NCBI GenBank assembly: GCA_914767715.1
Contig: OU612069.1
Span: 1,986,001-2,050,000, forward strand
DNA length: 64,000 nucleotides
From: Membranipora membranacea
Taxonomy: Eukaryota > Bryozoa > Gymnolaemata > Cheilostomatida > Membraniporidae
Direction of reading: 5' to 3'
Shown: positions 48,473 through 59,528 of the stretch, in pieces
Layout of the letters: every line of letters starts with the position of its first letter
Position numbering within the stretch: the stretch's first letter is position 1
The notes under the pieces: model-generated
Seen by the model: only the letters and a program-made list of their open reading frames with translations
The model's database searches: none
Told to the model about the DNA's origin: nothing
Position numbers and translations under genes: made by a program

Positions 48473-51400
48473 ATGCTGAATGTTTTACATTACCTTGTGA
48501 CACTTTTGACAGCTGTCTCTACCCAGGGGTAAGTCATTGTGTCCTATGATATCACTTAACAGTCATCATATACAACAATTACAACCAATACATGATATAA
48601 CCTCAATCCTTCGGTATTAAATCTCGTGTTTAGAATCATTGGTAACTTTACCCTCGGGCTCTTGTGGTTCTGCACCCGCAGTATAGAGTTGAACTGAGCT
48701 TGACGCGTAGAATCTAGGATGACTTTGGGCTGGTATGTGGGGGATATGGAATGACATCCTTATCTCTTACTTGTTAGAAATTTCTTGGCCTAAGCTTCTG
48801 AAAATTGTGTTATAGCACATAGAATAACAACAAATTAAATCCAATCTGTATTATCTTTTAACCTTATTGGCATGAGTATTATACCTCAATTAGCAAAATG
48901 GTTTAATATATCTATTTGGATTCATTCATTCAAAATAATAAGTTATCCCTGCAAAGTTGTCCCTCACATTTGCCATGTATATTTTACACACAGGCTCGGT
49001 GATGGTGTTGAGATTTCGACCTTCTACTCATCGGCATCAGGTCATATTTACCACCTAGCCGCTGACCTATTCGAGCAGCAAGGCTTTCTTTTGTTTGCCG
49101 ATAACAGCGCCCTCAAATCAACCAATGGGTCGATGACATTAGGTATCAGCGGCTCATCATTAGCCAGAGGTTACAAGGAAGGAACCGGCGAAAATGCCGT
49201 TTATAATATCATAACCGGTTTCGTACAGATTTCTGCTAAACAAGTAATTGTTGTTGATCGTAACAATCAATGTTTGAGGCAACTAGACAGAGAAACTTTG
49301 GAGTCGTCGCCCTTTGCTGGTAACTGTACGCAAGGTGGCTACAGAGATTTCTATTTTCCTCGCTCTGTCATTGTTGATGTTAAAGATACAAACCAGTTAT
49401 TTGTTAGTGAAAGAAACAATATGGTCAGAACAGTAAAAATAATTTCACGTGAAGTATCAACAATCGCCGAAATTAACGGACCTGCTACATGCTTGGGCAT
49501 GGTACAGGACCAAGTGACAGGTGACCTTTATGTAGCCTCTAATTTAGGTGTAGTCATGTACAGCTATGATGAGGCATCGGTGAGTTTTCTCGCTCGACTA
49601 TCTCAGTCTGGGATATGGGATTTAGCCCTTCTTCCAGGGAATGTTATTAGTTGGAGCTGAGTATGGCAGGAATGTCCTCATCACCCTAGATCTTAGCACC
49701 AACACCAGCGGGGCAATCTGCTCCTGTCCAGGTCGAGGAAGTGTCGATGGAAATCTGAAATCGTGTCGGCTAGATCGTCCAGCTTCATTGCTCTTCTTCA
49801 ATGACACACTGTACATCGGTGAAGCATGGACTATAAGAGCTATCCAAGGTTAGTTATTATTATCTTGACCATTAAAGTTGTATTAGATAGCAAGACGAAT
49901 CGCATCAATGCTTGCTACGTTGCTGACATTTGCATAATAGTATTCTGAAATAAATATCAATCTGTCAGTGCAATCCGTAGCCAGTTATACCATGTTTCAT
50001 TCTGTTCATTAGTTGGGAGCAAGGCTGTTGTGACATCGGAAGTCACAGGAAGGACCAGGAGTTTGTCAACCACAGAAGGGACAGCAAGGACCCCTGAGTG
50101 TCAGCCCACCACAGAAGGGACGGCAAGGACCAGTGAGAGTTTGCCCACCACAGCATGGACAGCAAGGACCAGTGAGAATCTGTCTACCACAGAAGGGACA
50201 GCAAGGACCAATGAGAGTCTGCCCACCACAGAAGGGACAGCAAGGACCAGTGAGAGTCTGCCCACCACAGAAGGGACGGCAAGGACCAGTGAGAGTTTGC
50301 CCACCACAGCATGGACAGCAAGGACCAGTGAGAATCTGTCTACCACAGAAGGGACAGCAAGGACCAATGAGAGTCTGCCCACCACAGAAGGGACAGCAAG
50401 GACCAGTGAGAGTAAGCCCACCACAGCATGGACAAAAGAGACAAGCAAGTCAACTGCGGAGGCTACTCAAACAACAGTTGGTAGCCAGTAACCATTATTT
50501 AATTTTTGAATGGAAGGCCACATGTAAGTGTTTTTGTATTTTGTTAGGCCTCAACAAAAATTTGTAGGGGGAGTAGAAGTAAGCTCACTTAGTCATCACT
50601 CTCAATCATGAATGTATCAACATTTTTTTATATGGTCCGGGTTAAGGCACCTGATTGAGTCGCTGTGGGTAGCATAAGTTATTGGTGATTTGTGCTGAGA
50701 TAGGAAAAGGAAGGAAGAGGCATTAGACTTCTGGCCCAGTACATGATTGTCATGGGCGCCTAACATCGTTGTTGAATGAAATGCTCATTTTTGAAAAATT
50801 ACCTGTTTGATTATTTTATTTGTGTTGTCTGGCAGAGGGGCTGATGCGGTGGCCAGCAGATAAATTATTAACTGCAATTATTTTCAGCAAAAAAAAGTGA
50901 CACTTTATGAGTAGAATTTACCTATACTCTATACTCAGTGGTTTGTGATATCACAATATATGTATCTATTTATCTAGAGTACAAAGATGGCTGAGGTTCC
51001 TCTAAGTGAAGGCCAGACGGCTTTGATAGCATCATTGGTTGTAGTGATCCTTCTGATTGCAGCAGCCCTAACAGCAATCAAGATCAAGTACAAATACATA
51101 TCCAGTGCTCTTGCTCGCAAGTATCCAGCTGGTTCAGATTTTCCTGACGCAAGGTTAGTTCCTTTGAAATATCAGTTTGGCGCCAGTTTGAATGTAACTT
51201 TTTATATGTTTGGTACAATGTATGGGCCAATTCTCACAAACCAAAATCAGCGGCCGATCTACGCTTTTGAATACTGGAGAATATTACTCATGGGCGTATG
51301 CGAATTGTTACGGCAGTACACAGTGACAATGAGTATATTAACATATCATTGGAGTTGTCCCTCATGCAAGTTGAGGGCATAACTCCTAAGTGGTCTTTTA

Positions 51401-51804
51401 TTTTTGTAAAACTCACAGAGGATTGTCCTCAAATCTTCAATGGTCTGGAGGTGGTGCATCATTTGACTTATTCTCAAAGCGCATCCCTTTTCATGTTGTC
51501 AGAATTCTCAAACTTGACAAAAGACACGCTGAGTTTTTGATTTACGATTACGATAGCCTTAAAAACTCTTGTCATCTCACAAGTTAACTCACTGTTAACG
51601 TGTAATTTTAGTGAAAGTAAGAAAGAGATCACCATCAATTTGCAAAACGTTCAGAATATTCACTCAGCAGAATCGATCAGACAGACAGAGTGCAGTGACA
51701 CTGGACCTGGTGGCCTGACTCCAGATCCAGAACCTTACTATACAGAGCTGGATAATCTACAAACTTACCTCTATGAACCTCTAGAACTTCAATCAAATAA
51801 CTAA
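48473..51804 (+). CDS. Gene C: type I membrane receptor with NHL-like propeller, mucin-like stalk and ITAM-type tail
   Basis: Exons: 48473-48528, 48994-49848, 50013-50476, 50978-51153, 51612-51804; about 580 aa if one frame break is ignored. Exon 1 is a signal peptide (MLNVLHYLVTLLTAVSTQ). Exon 2 has NHL-like blades, best seen in VVDRNNQCLRQLD and the following FPRSVIVD, suggesting an extracellular beta-propeller. Exon 3 encodes ten 13-residue Thr/Ser repeats, probably an O-glycosylated stalk. Exon 4 has one hydrophobic helix (ALIASLVVVILLIAAALTA) then a basic stop-transfer KIKYKYIS. Exon 5 is a cytoplasmic tail with EPYYTEL and YEPL, matching an ITAM. Phase arithmetic shows exon 2 carries one extra base near 49636-49656. 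The exon 3 donor (ACA/gttggt) is weak and least certain. Possible role: adhesion or recognition receptor using tyrosine-kinase signalling; the ligand is unknown. Confidence 0.75.
50075..50453 (+). repeat. 39-base coding tandem repeat (mucin-like stalk of gene C)
   Basis: About ten 39-base units encode 13-residue repeats such as EGTARTSESLPTT and AWTARTSENLSTT. Four units form a higher-order block of 156 bases that recurs almost unchanged. Thr plus Ser make up about half the residues. Long open frames also occur in another forward frame and antisense because the unit is a multiple of three without stops; these are shadows. Confidence 0.9.
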
Positions 51805-51805
51805 T

Positions 51806-51925
51806 CTAGCCAATGAGTTGGCTCTGATTGGCCGCTTGGGAGACACTCCAGCCAATCGCAGCCAATCACAGTCAATCACAGCTAATCACAGCCAGCACAT
51901 CAGCCAATCACAGCAAGCACATCAG
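51806..51925 (+). repeat. Half copy of the TAGCCAATG family with CAGCCAATCA repeats
   Basis: Begins one base after the gene C stop codon with CTAGCCAATGAGTTGGCTCTG, followed by about seven short CAGCCAATCA-type units, so it forms part of the gene C 3' untranslated region. Confidence 0.65.
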
Positions 51926-52073
51926 CCAACCATATCTTGCCGTAATTGATAATTTTATTTACTCATCTTATTTTTATCTTATATGTAAGAAATAGATTTT
52001 TGTATAATAGTCTTGCTAGAATTCTCAGTGTCTCAGGACATTCGGACATCCATTTGATATAGGGATACTTACA

Positions 52074-52079
52074 AATAAA
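52074..52079 (+). terminator. Polyadenylation signal of gene C
   Basis: An AATAAA lies 270 bases downstream of the gene C stop; no closer signal was noticed. Confidence 0.45.
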
Positions 52080-52089
52080 TCTAACTTCT

Positions 52090-54590
52090 ATTCTCATCTG
52101 TCAGCATTTTATTTTCATCAGCCCCGAAAGAGGCATCGTGTGACATTTAAGTTTATTGCTCATAATACATTCATGGCTACTGATTGGGGTTAGTCATAAT
52201 ATTCCTTCCACAGGTCGGTTAATTATTTTCTCTTTAATTAATTAATTAATTTATATTGATGATTTTTCTAAATGACGATTAAAATGTTTGCTACTAGCAG
52301 ATTTAACCATTTCGAGCCATAGCAATTACATCACTCATCACGGCTAACTGAGATGATATCCTAAGATCTATTTCTTCTTGCTTATTATTGTTGTGGATTG
52401 ATCAAATAAAGTTATAATTATCATTAAGGTGTTGCAAAATGTGTTATCAGAACTGAAAAAATTAAAGTTAAGTTTATTTTTTAGTCAGTTGGTCTAGTTG
52501 GATTTGATTCAAGAGGGGTTCTATCCTTTTAAAAAATAATAAAAACATGATGCGGCTTGGAATTATCAACAAAGAGCCTGTGGTGTGAAGTAAGGTATGT
52601 GATGTATAACAGGTCAATAAGTTGCTTCTAACTACTCCGTTATCTGTAAACCTCTTTAAACAAACAAATCATATAATCATTATTTTTGTGAATTGCGTTT
52701 TCTACTTAATTGGTCTTATTCTGAGAAATATGTAGCCTCTTGTCCTTTTCGTGACTGTAAAACACGTGTGAGATGGTTTTAATCACATATTGAGTTTTGA
52801 GTTTATTGGTTGAACAAAGTGTAACCATAAATGTTTAAACTCTTAATTCTGGTACTAAAACATTGCTAGCAGAGTCGGGTCATAGCTGTCAAATATTATC
52901 TGAAATTCAAGTCAATAATGATAATATCATTATTGACTGGAATTTCAGATAATATATTATACTCTCGCACAAACTGAAGACACGGGTGGGATGGCCTTAC
53001 AGAAGGGTTTTATCGACACTGGTTGGGTGGAGACATGGCACGCGTACTTCACATGAGAGCCTCAACCACTCATTTTAACAGGAGGAATGTATTCTGTTTT
53101 GAATGAGATGTTTTGTCGAAAGTACAAAGCTGTAGTTTCCCTTCTTGTTGGGGACCTCCGTTATCGGGTGATCAATGTCCCGGCAGAATTCATCGCTGCA
53201 AGCTAATATGAAAAGAATGATTCAAATATCAGGAGTCAGCTCCTACTACCTCATGAGAAGACAATAAGTTCACTAGATTCTATTTTTCAAAATAAGGTAG
53301 TAAGTAGAGGTAAAGGTGGGTTTTTTGTGTTGAGCCTTCTGTCAGGAAAGGTGCTCGCTTGAGAAAGTTTTGATTCTTGTGACCGCAATGAGGAGGCGAG
53401 TCCACCGTTATAATTTGGTTGGTTGATCGCTTTGCTTTGTATGGATCAAGAGTTGACAAGCTTGGACACCTCTCATCCCCCACCAATGTAGCTTGCTGGA
53501 GAGACTAATGTTAGATCTGACATGAATCTGTGCACGGATGTTTGTTATATAGTAATGAGTTGTGTTATCTTTGAGCTTGTGGAGACAACTTCCAAGTCAC
53601 ATATTATTGTCATACTAATGTTGTATCAGGAAAGTTCACAATTCACGCTCTGAGGCAAAGAGAAATTGTGGCTATTGGTCAATTGTTGTGTTCAGACTGA
53701 GGTATTCTGCAGGATATCATCAATAATGGGCCTACTATTTATACGTGACTTTTATTGAAAACATGACAACATTTCCGTTAGGAACTTTGACAATCTTGTT
53801 TTGTCAAGTTGCGTCAATATTGTTGTTGAAATTTCTGTCAAGATTGTGACTTTTGTGATTCACACAATCTCGGTATTCCAATACACTGTATGATTTCAGG
53901 ACAAAGATAACGGACATAATTGTCTCAAGGAATCGCCACACAACGTTGAGTCGTGTCGCCATAAAGCTATTGCATAGCAGAGTACACAAGTAAATATATA
54001 AAATTTTCCTTAATTTAATATGGACTGGCTGATCTGTAACAACAAAATTGACATAACATGGATATGGCTCAAAAGTGCATAGTTTGCAAAACACTGTCAC
54101 ATAATATCCATAGCCTCTGACACTAATGTCTAAATAGTGACACAATCTATTTTATCTGAAGTTCATTGGTTGAGTGATCGTAAACGTAAGCACAACGCAT
54201 CCAAATGTTGGGTAAACGTACAGTATCTCCCGAACCATCAAAAACAAGTATGGGACAATATAGACAAACATCACACATTTATTTCTCTTTTCAAAGTTTT
54301 TGCTTTAGATATACCAACTTAAGTACTTATTTTATCGTTATTGAAGATAGGATCTAATTTGTTTGTTGGACGTTAAGTTGAATAAAGTTAAAACATCAAA
54401 TTCATAAGTATTTCTGATTAAGAGTGTTTAGTTTTACGACCTGACCATCAAATAATTTGCATAGATTATAATTAGCTACAGCATAACATTTTTATATCTT
54501 TTTCACACTGTTGTTCCATTTGAAGTCCATTTTTATCACTGTAAAACATGATCTCATTTGCCTTGTGCTCTGAGAAGTTTCAAATAAAGT
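52090..54590. other. Gene-free stretch
   Basis: Contains a palindrome at 52892-52955 (arms ATATTATCTGAAATTC and AATAATGATA type) and TAATTAATTAATTAAT near 52235. Small frames at 53280-53486 and 53804-54145 have no recognised family. Confidence 0.4.
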
Positions 54591-54600
54591 TGATATTATT

Positions 54601-54708
54601 ATCATAGTCTGAGCCATGAGACTATTCAGGTCGTAAATCATAGTCTGAGCCATGAGACTATTCAGGTCGTAAATCATAGTCTGAGCCATGAGACTATTCA
54701 GGTCGTAA
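54601..54708 (+). repeat. 36-base tandem repeat, three copies, at the 3' end of gene D
   Basis: Three essentially identical 36-base units. The unit at 54673-54708 contains the gene D stop codon on the minus strand; the other two lie in the 3' untranslated region. Read in another frame the units encode MIYDLNSLMAQT repeated, which is not the gene frame. Confidence 0.9.
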
Positions 54709-55806
54709 ATCATAACAGTAGACGATCTCGTCGTCACCGGCACTGCAGTCTGCGGTTCCGTCACACAGTTTGTCATAAGGAATACAGCTTAGATCATCAC
54801 AGCTGTAATCGGGACAACTACTTACTGCAAAACACACAGATAAAACATGATATGTCAATACAACAATTGTACGACATATAAACTATTATGACTACCCAAA
54901 GGCCAAGGCTTGTTATAGTCAGGCAGTCACTTATGAGTTGTGTCAGATTTGCATTGTAAAAAAATTCAATGCTCTACTTGGCATGAATTATTGATGGTGG
55001 AAACAGAGCCTTCCATTAAGGAAAGTGACTCCAATTCTCTGCATTATTAGTTCACAGTCTCCCGGATGTGCAATACAAGAAATATGCACTTCCTGGAGAC
55101 TGTGAACTCATAATGCAGAGAAAGGGAGTTCTCTTCCCTGTTTTATAAACTGGTTGCTGATCAGAATATGTGTTACAATAGTTTCATGAAAACGCAGTAA
55201 GAGTGTGTTGGTCCAAAGTTGAAATACATGTAGTTGTAATAGCGTGTGTTTTCTTTCATGAGAATGCCGTGAGAGTAGGCTGGAACATTACCTGAGCAGT
55301 TCACTTCATCCTCACCCCCGGAGCAATCATTATTCCCATTACATCTCATGTCATTGGAGAGACAGGCGCCGTCATTACATTGGAACGTTGTGCAACTATC
55401 TGGGGAATAAAAAAGACAATTACCTGTGGAATAACGAAGACAATTATCTGTGAAATAAAGAAGGCCTAATCGTGATTATTACCATTGAACTGCACTGTAC
55501 TACTTTCATAAACTTCACAAGAATAGCACTCCAAAATTACCATCCCTTAAACGAGCTCATTGTGATGATTCTCTGGTAGGCAAAATTATGATTCAATTGG
55601 TCAACAAAGGGTGGAAGTTTTGTATGAGAGATTATCCCTTAATCCATTAATTGAAAATCTATACCCTTAATTTGAATATGTAAAAATACCTACTAAGCTT
55701 ACCAAAAAGTACTCATGTTTTAACTAAATAAAATCAATAACCTACCTGCAGCCTCGGATGCCCAACATAAAATTACAGCAACACATAAAATCGACAGGTT
55801 ATTCAT
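54694..55806 (-). CDS. Gene D: small secreted protein with two LDL-receptor class A modules
   Basis: Three exons: 55806-55746, 55399-55292 and 54824-54694, all joined in phase 1, giving 99 aa and a TAG stop. Residues 1-20 are a signal peptide (MNNLSILCVAVILCWASEAA). Exon 2 is one complete LDL-A module with six Cys and the calcium-site run CNGNNDCSGGEDE. Exon 3 is a second module with six Cys, ending CDGTADCSAGDDEIVYC, plus a short YDLRPE tail. One module per phase-1 exon is typical of this family. LDL-A modules bind calcium and protein ligands outside the cell. No membrane segment is present, so secretion is inferred. The same architecture is seen in gene E about 6 kb upstream on the same strand, suggesting a local family. 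Confidence 0.85.
55022..55136. repeat. Foldback in gene D intron 2
   Basis: Arms of about 45 bases share TCTCTGCATTAT and GTTCACAGTCTCC with their inverse, with a loop near 55065-55090. Confidence 0.7.
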
Positions 55807-58800
55807 ATGGTCAGTTAGAGAGAGCTCTACCTTGAACAATAGGATAATAAAAGTTATCCAGCTTGTTATATACTGCACTAGCTAATGGTGTAAGCCCCTC
55901 ATAAAAAGCACAGGCACCGTTGGCGCTTTTGGTATGGGAGGCCAAAAGGATATATTTGCCAGGGGCGCACTTCATACCTCAAATAGTCTGAGGGCTCAAC
56001 CAAAAACCTCAGCTAAACTGGGGTAGGGAAAAGCTAATTGCAATTTTATTTAGATGAATTTTTTCTCTTGAATCTACATATTATACTCAACATATTATAA
56101 ATAACATCAATAATACATATATGTGGGTATCTCAGGGATTATCACAAGTTCAATACACCCCTGCTTGTAGAGAGCACCAAGCTCACGAATGGTGCAACAA
56201 CCTTGAACGTTAATGCTGAACTGACATCATGATTAATGCACAGCCTCTGGCCTTTTTATTTCAGTAGAAAGACCTTCTAGTCCAACCCTCAATATGGCGA
56301 AACTAAGGCTAGCATCTGAGTATTAAGTTTGCCAGTGAGATGGTGTTCATAGAAACTCAAGTCTGCTCCAGAGAGGAATGAAGAGTGTGTCCTGATGATG
56401 AAACTATCAGAATGGAGATGGTTGGAGTTTTTGATACATAACCTTTTATGATATTTTATTTTCGTCTTCCATGGTCACAGCACTCAGTTCATGTGCGAAC
56501 TGTTGTACATTTGTCTCTGCAGCATAAGCCGTGGATCAATTCATCAAGACTGACCACCTGAATTGGAGAAACAATGCAAACCCATAATTTGGAAATATTT
56601 GGGCCTAAATGGAACACTGCCTTTGCTAAAGAACTGCTAAATAATCGCCTCAAAGTCCTGGAGTTGCCTTTTTAATTGATATAGCAATAACACCATAGCT
56701 GGTCTGCAGAGATGGACTGTGTCACAAGGCTATCCTGCAGGTGGAACCGGGTCACAGGTTGGCATTGTTGGGTATTGGTTCTGGATATGGATTGGGCATA
56801 TCTATACCAAAAAGGACACATAGCCACTATAATACTACTCAATACTGGAGCTTGAAAGTATGAACAGAATAATTCTGCTGCTTCAATCGCCTGACAGTGA
56901 GTAGTAAACGCACTAACCAATGTAAACTGGAAGGAGGCTGGTATGCGGAGATAGTGGAAATAACAAACTGTATGTTTCTGCTGATATAAAGGGGTTAAGC
57001 ACAGATTTGTAAGCAATAAAAACCTGAGCCCATGCTGGGAACATGAAATTCTAATTATCTGTATCATGACTGTGAAGTTCGATTGAATGAATAAATGATT
57101 CATTGGCTTTCACAGGAACCTCCCTAAGAGTCAACGAAACTTATTTCAACTGATGAAGAAAACCTGCAAACAACTAACTTGTAAATCTCATTTCACACAA
57201 GAACAGTCATACACCAGCACGGTATACTGCTAAAATAAGGCATTCAATTTGTTGGTGACGTTACGTTCATTATTCTATTAGGATATTTCTGTTAAACGTA
57301 TTATAGTATATCTTTTTGAACATCTCAAATGAGCTAGCTAGTGTACCTAATGCAAAGAACAAGTCCGGTATTCCATCCTAGCTGCAAGTTACATTAGATT
57401 TAGATTCACATATTAAAGAAGGAAAGAGCTGTAATCAAAATTAAAATCTCATCAATCATCACCATTATCATTATAATCATCATCATATCTCCTGCTTTTG
57501 GTTTTATAGCAGTCAACTAAGCTGTTTGTCACTTGTTTGATATCAGATATTGATAGTGTCACTATCATGAGGACACATCTGAATGATATGACACATTAAC
57601 AATGAGGGAAAAACAATATGTCACACCATTAAACATTTGACATCAGGCAATATCATAAAATTTGACAGAAATCATGAATAATTGATAGCTTTTCAATGAT
57701 TCGTAATATATTTCCCGTACTAAATGATGTGTGTAGTTTTGAACATTCCATGTCAGAATTCTAGGCTAAGTTTTGATGGTAACATGTAGGTAACATGGTA
57801 TGCCATATTTTGTTGGATATTGCTTCTGTACGCTACATCCGCAAATTATAATAGGATTTATAATTGTCATTTATACAAATACGAATATGGTTTTTAGCTA
57901 ATGATTTTTCTATACTTTTAGCACTGGGTATATCACCCATTATGGTGTCTTTAAATGGGATTTTGGGATTTACAACAAAAATATTATGATTTGATTTTGA
58001 TTTTTTTGATTTTCTATGGCAATTTTAATTTTGACTTGGTACCTTTTGTGATGGTAGCTGTTGTCTTTGTAGATTCTCAAAACTGTGTCACAATTTTGGC
58101 AGAAGTAATAATACCACATAGTATTCTGTGTTTGAAAACTGTAATAAGTCTAAGCAACCCTGATTAGAACAGGAAAAAAACAAAGCTTTCCCAGGTGAAA
58201 AACTAGCACATCCCCTTAGATTCCTATCATTGATCCGCCACACCTTTAAATCGACACAGGAATTTGTTCGGAGTTGTGAGGTCATGACTGGAAGAAGTAT
58301 GACTCATGTTTATTATGTTCTTACCGTAATCTGTGTTATCACTGAAGGTGATCAAATAAACGGTTGCAGTTGAGCTGTAACTGAAAATTAGATTCTGCTG
58401 ACCTCTAAATTTGCACCCATAAATTAATTAGTGTTTTTTTGCAAAAAATACCGATTGAAATATGAGTTTTTTTTGTTAGAATTGTTTGAGTAACTAACAA
58501 TAGCTTACACCAAGGAGTTAAGGACAACTCCTTGCTCACACTGGAGATAATTCTTATGAGGAGATTATGATCAGGGATACATCAAACTTCTTAGGATGAT
58601 GTATTATTGTATTCAATAGAAATATAATTTTATTGAATAGTGTTTTTAATGTGATTGTTTGCTTATTTGGCTAATTACATGCTGAAAAACATCCCAACCA
58701 CCAAAATTTGGTTGTATCAGTCACATATTAGCAGATTATCCGTATTGTAAGCATTTGGGACATTTTTCGGCTTCAAATGTACAATGTATATATGCATATG

Positions 58801-59520
58801 TTCAATCAAATAACCATAGTGAAAATAAAGTTGTAACAAAATTTGCGATTTGATTTATTATTAAAATAGCATATCACTCAAGTTTAGTGCAATTTTAAAG
58901 GTAGAAAGGGTTTTTCTTGTGCTCAATTTTACGTTAGCACTTTATTATTATTCGCTGTCCACATTATTCACATTATTACCTGTCGTACCCATGTATTTAT
59001 ATTTTTGTATATAATTTATCATTATTTAGTATTTCATTGGATATTATCTCCTCTTGATATATAATACTAAGACAACTCCTGATTCCGGGCAAAAACATTT
59101 AAAACAAAGTGGCCGTTTGCATTCTCCCTCTCCAGTCAGATATATTAAATTTCAAGTCACATGAGAGCAGTTTTCTTAGTAAAACTTGAGATAACTTTTA
59201 AAATAGGACCATAGCTTCGGCCTTATGAAGAAAGGCAATATATCACATTATTCAGTGCATCGATAACCTCTTTGAACTCCTATCTTATATACATCATCAC
59301 CTGTCCGCGTTTGGAAGTGAAAGGTTATGAGTTGGGGCTTGTTGGGATTTGTGTTGTTCATAACATGAACAGGGTATTACTCTGGGTAAATCAAGTGTAC
59401 CAATAAATAGATAATTTAATTTTTCATGATACTTGTTGTGGTTGGAACATAACTGCAGTGATAAGCATTAGCAGAAAAAAAGGATAGGAAACCATGAGTT
59501 GAATGGAGGGAAATGAATAA
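55807..59520. other. Gene-free stretch upstream of gene D
   Basis: No exon with convincing borders. The longest frame (57103-56672, minus, 143 codons) has no recognised motif and low complexity of evidence. ATCATCATC-type sequence lies at 57460-57490. Confidence 0.4.
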
Positions 59521-59528
59521 TTAAATAC

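Noticed and set aside
50101-50567. Long open frames antisense (115 codons) and in a second forward frame (144 codons) over the minisatellite
   Set aside because: A 39-base unit with no stops keeps several frames open; splice phases and the Thr/Ser-rich stalk support only the frame used in gene C.
56672-57103. 143-codon minus frame
   Set aside because: No recognisable domain, no matching splice sites or neighbours, and composition like noncoding AT-rich DNA.
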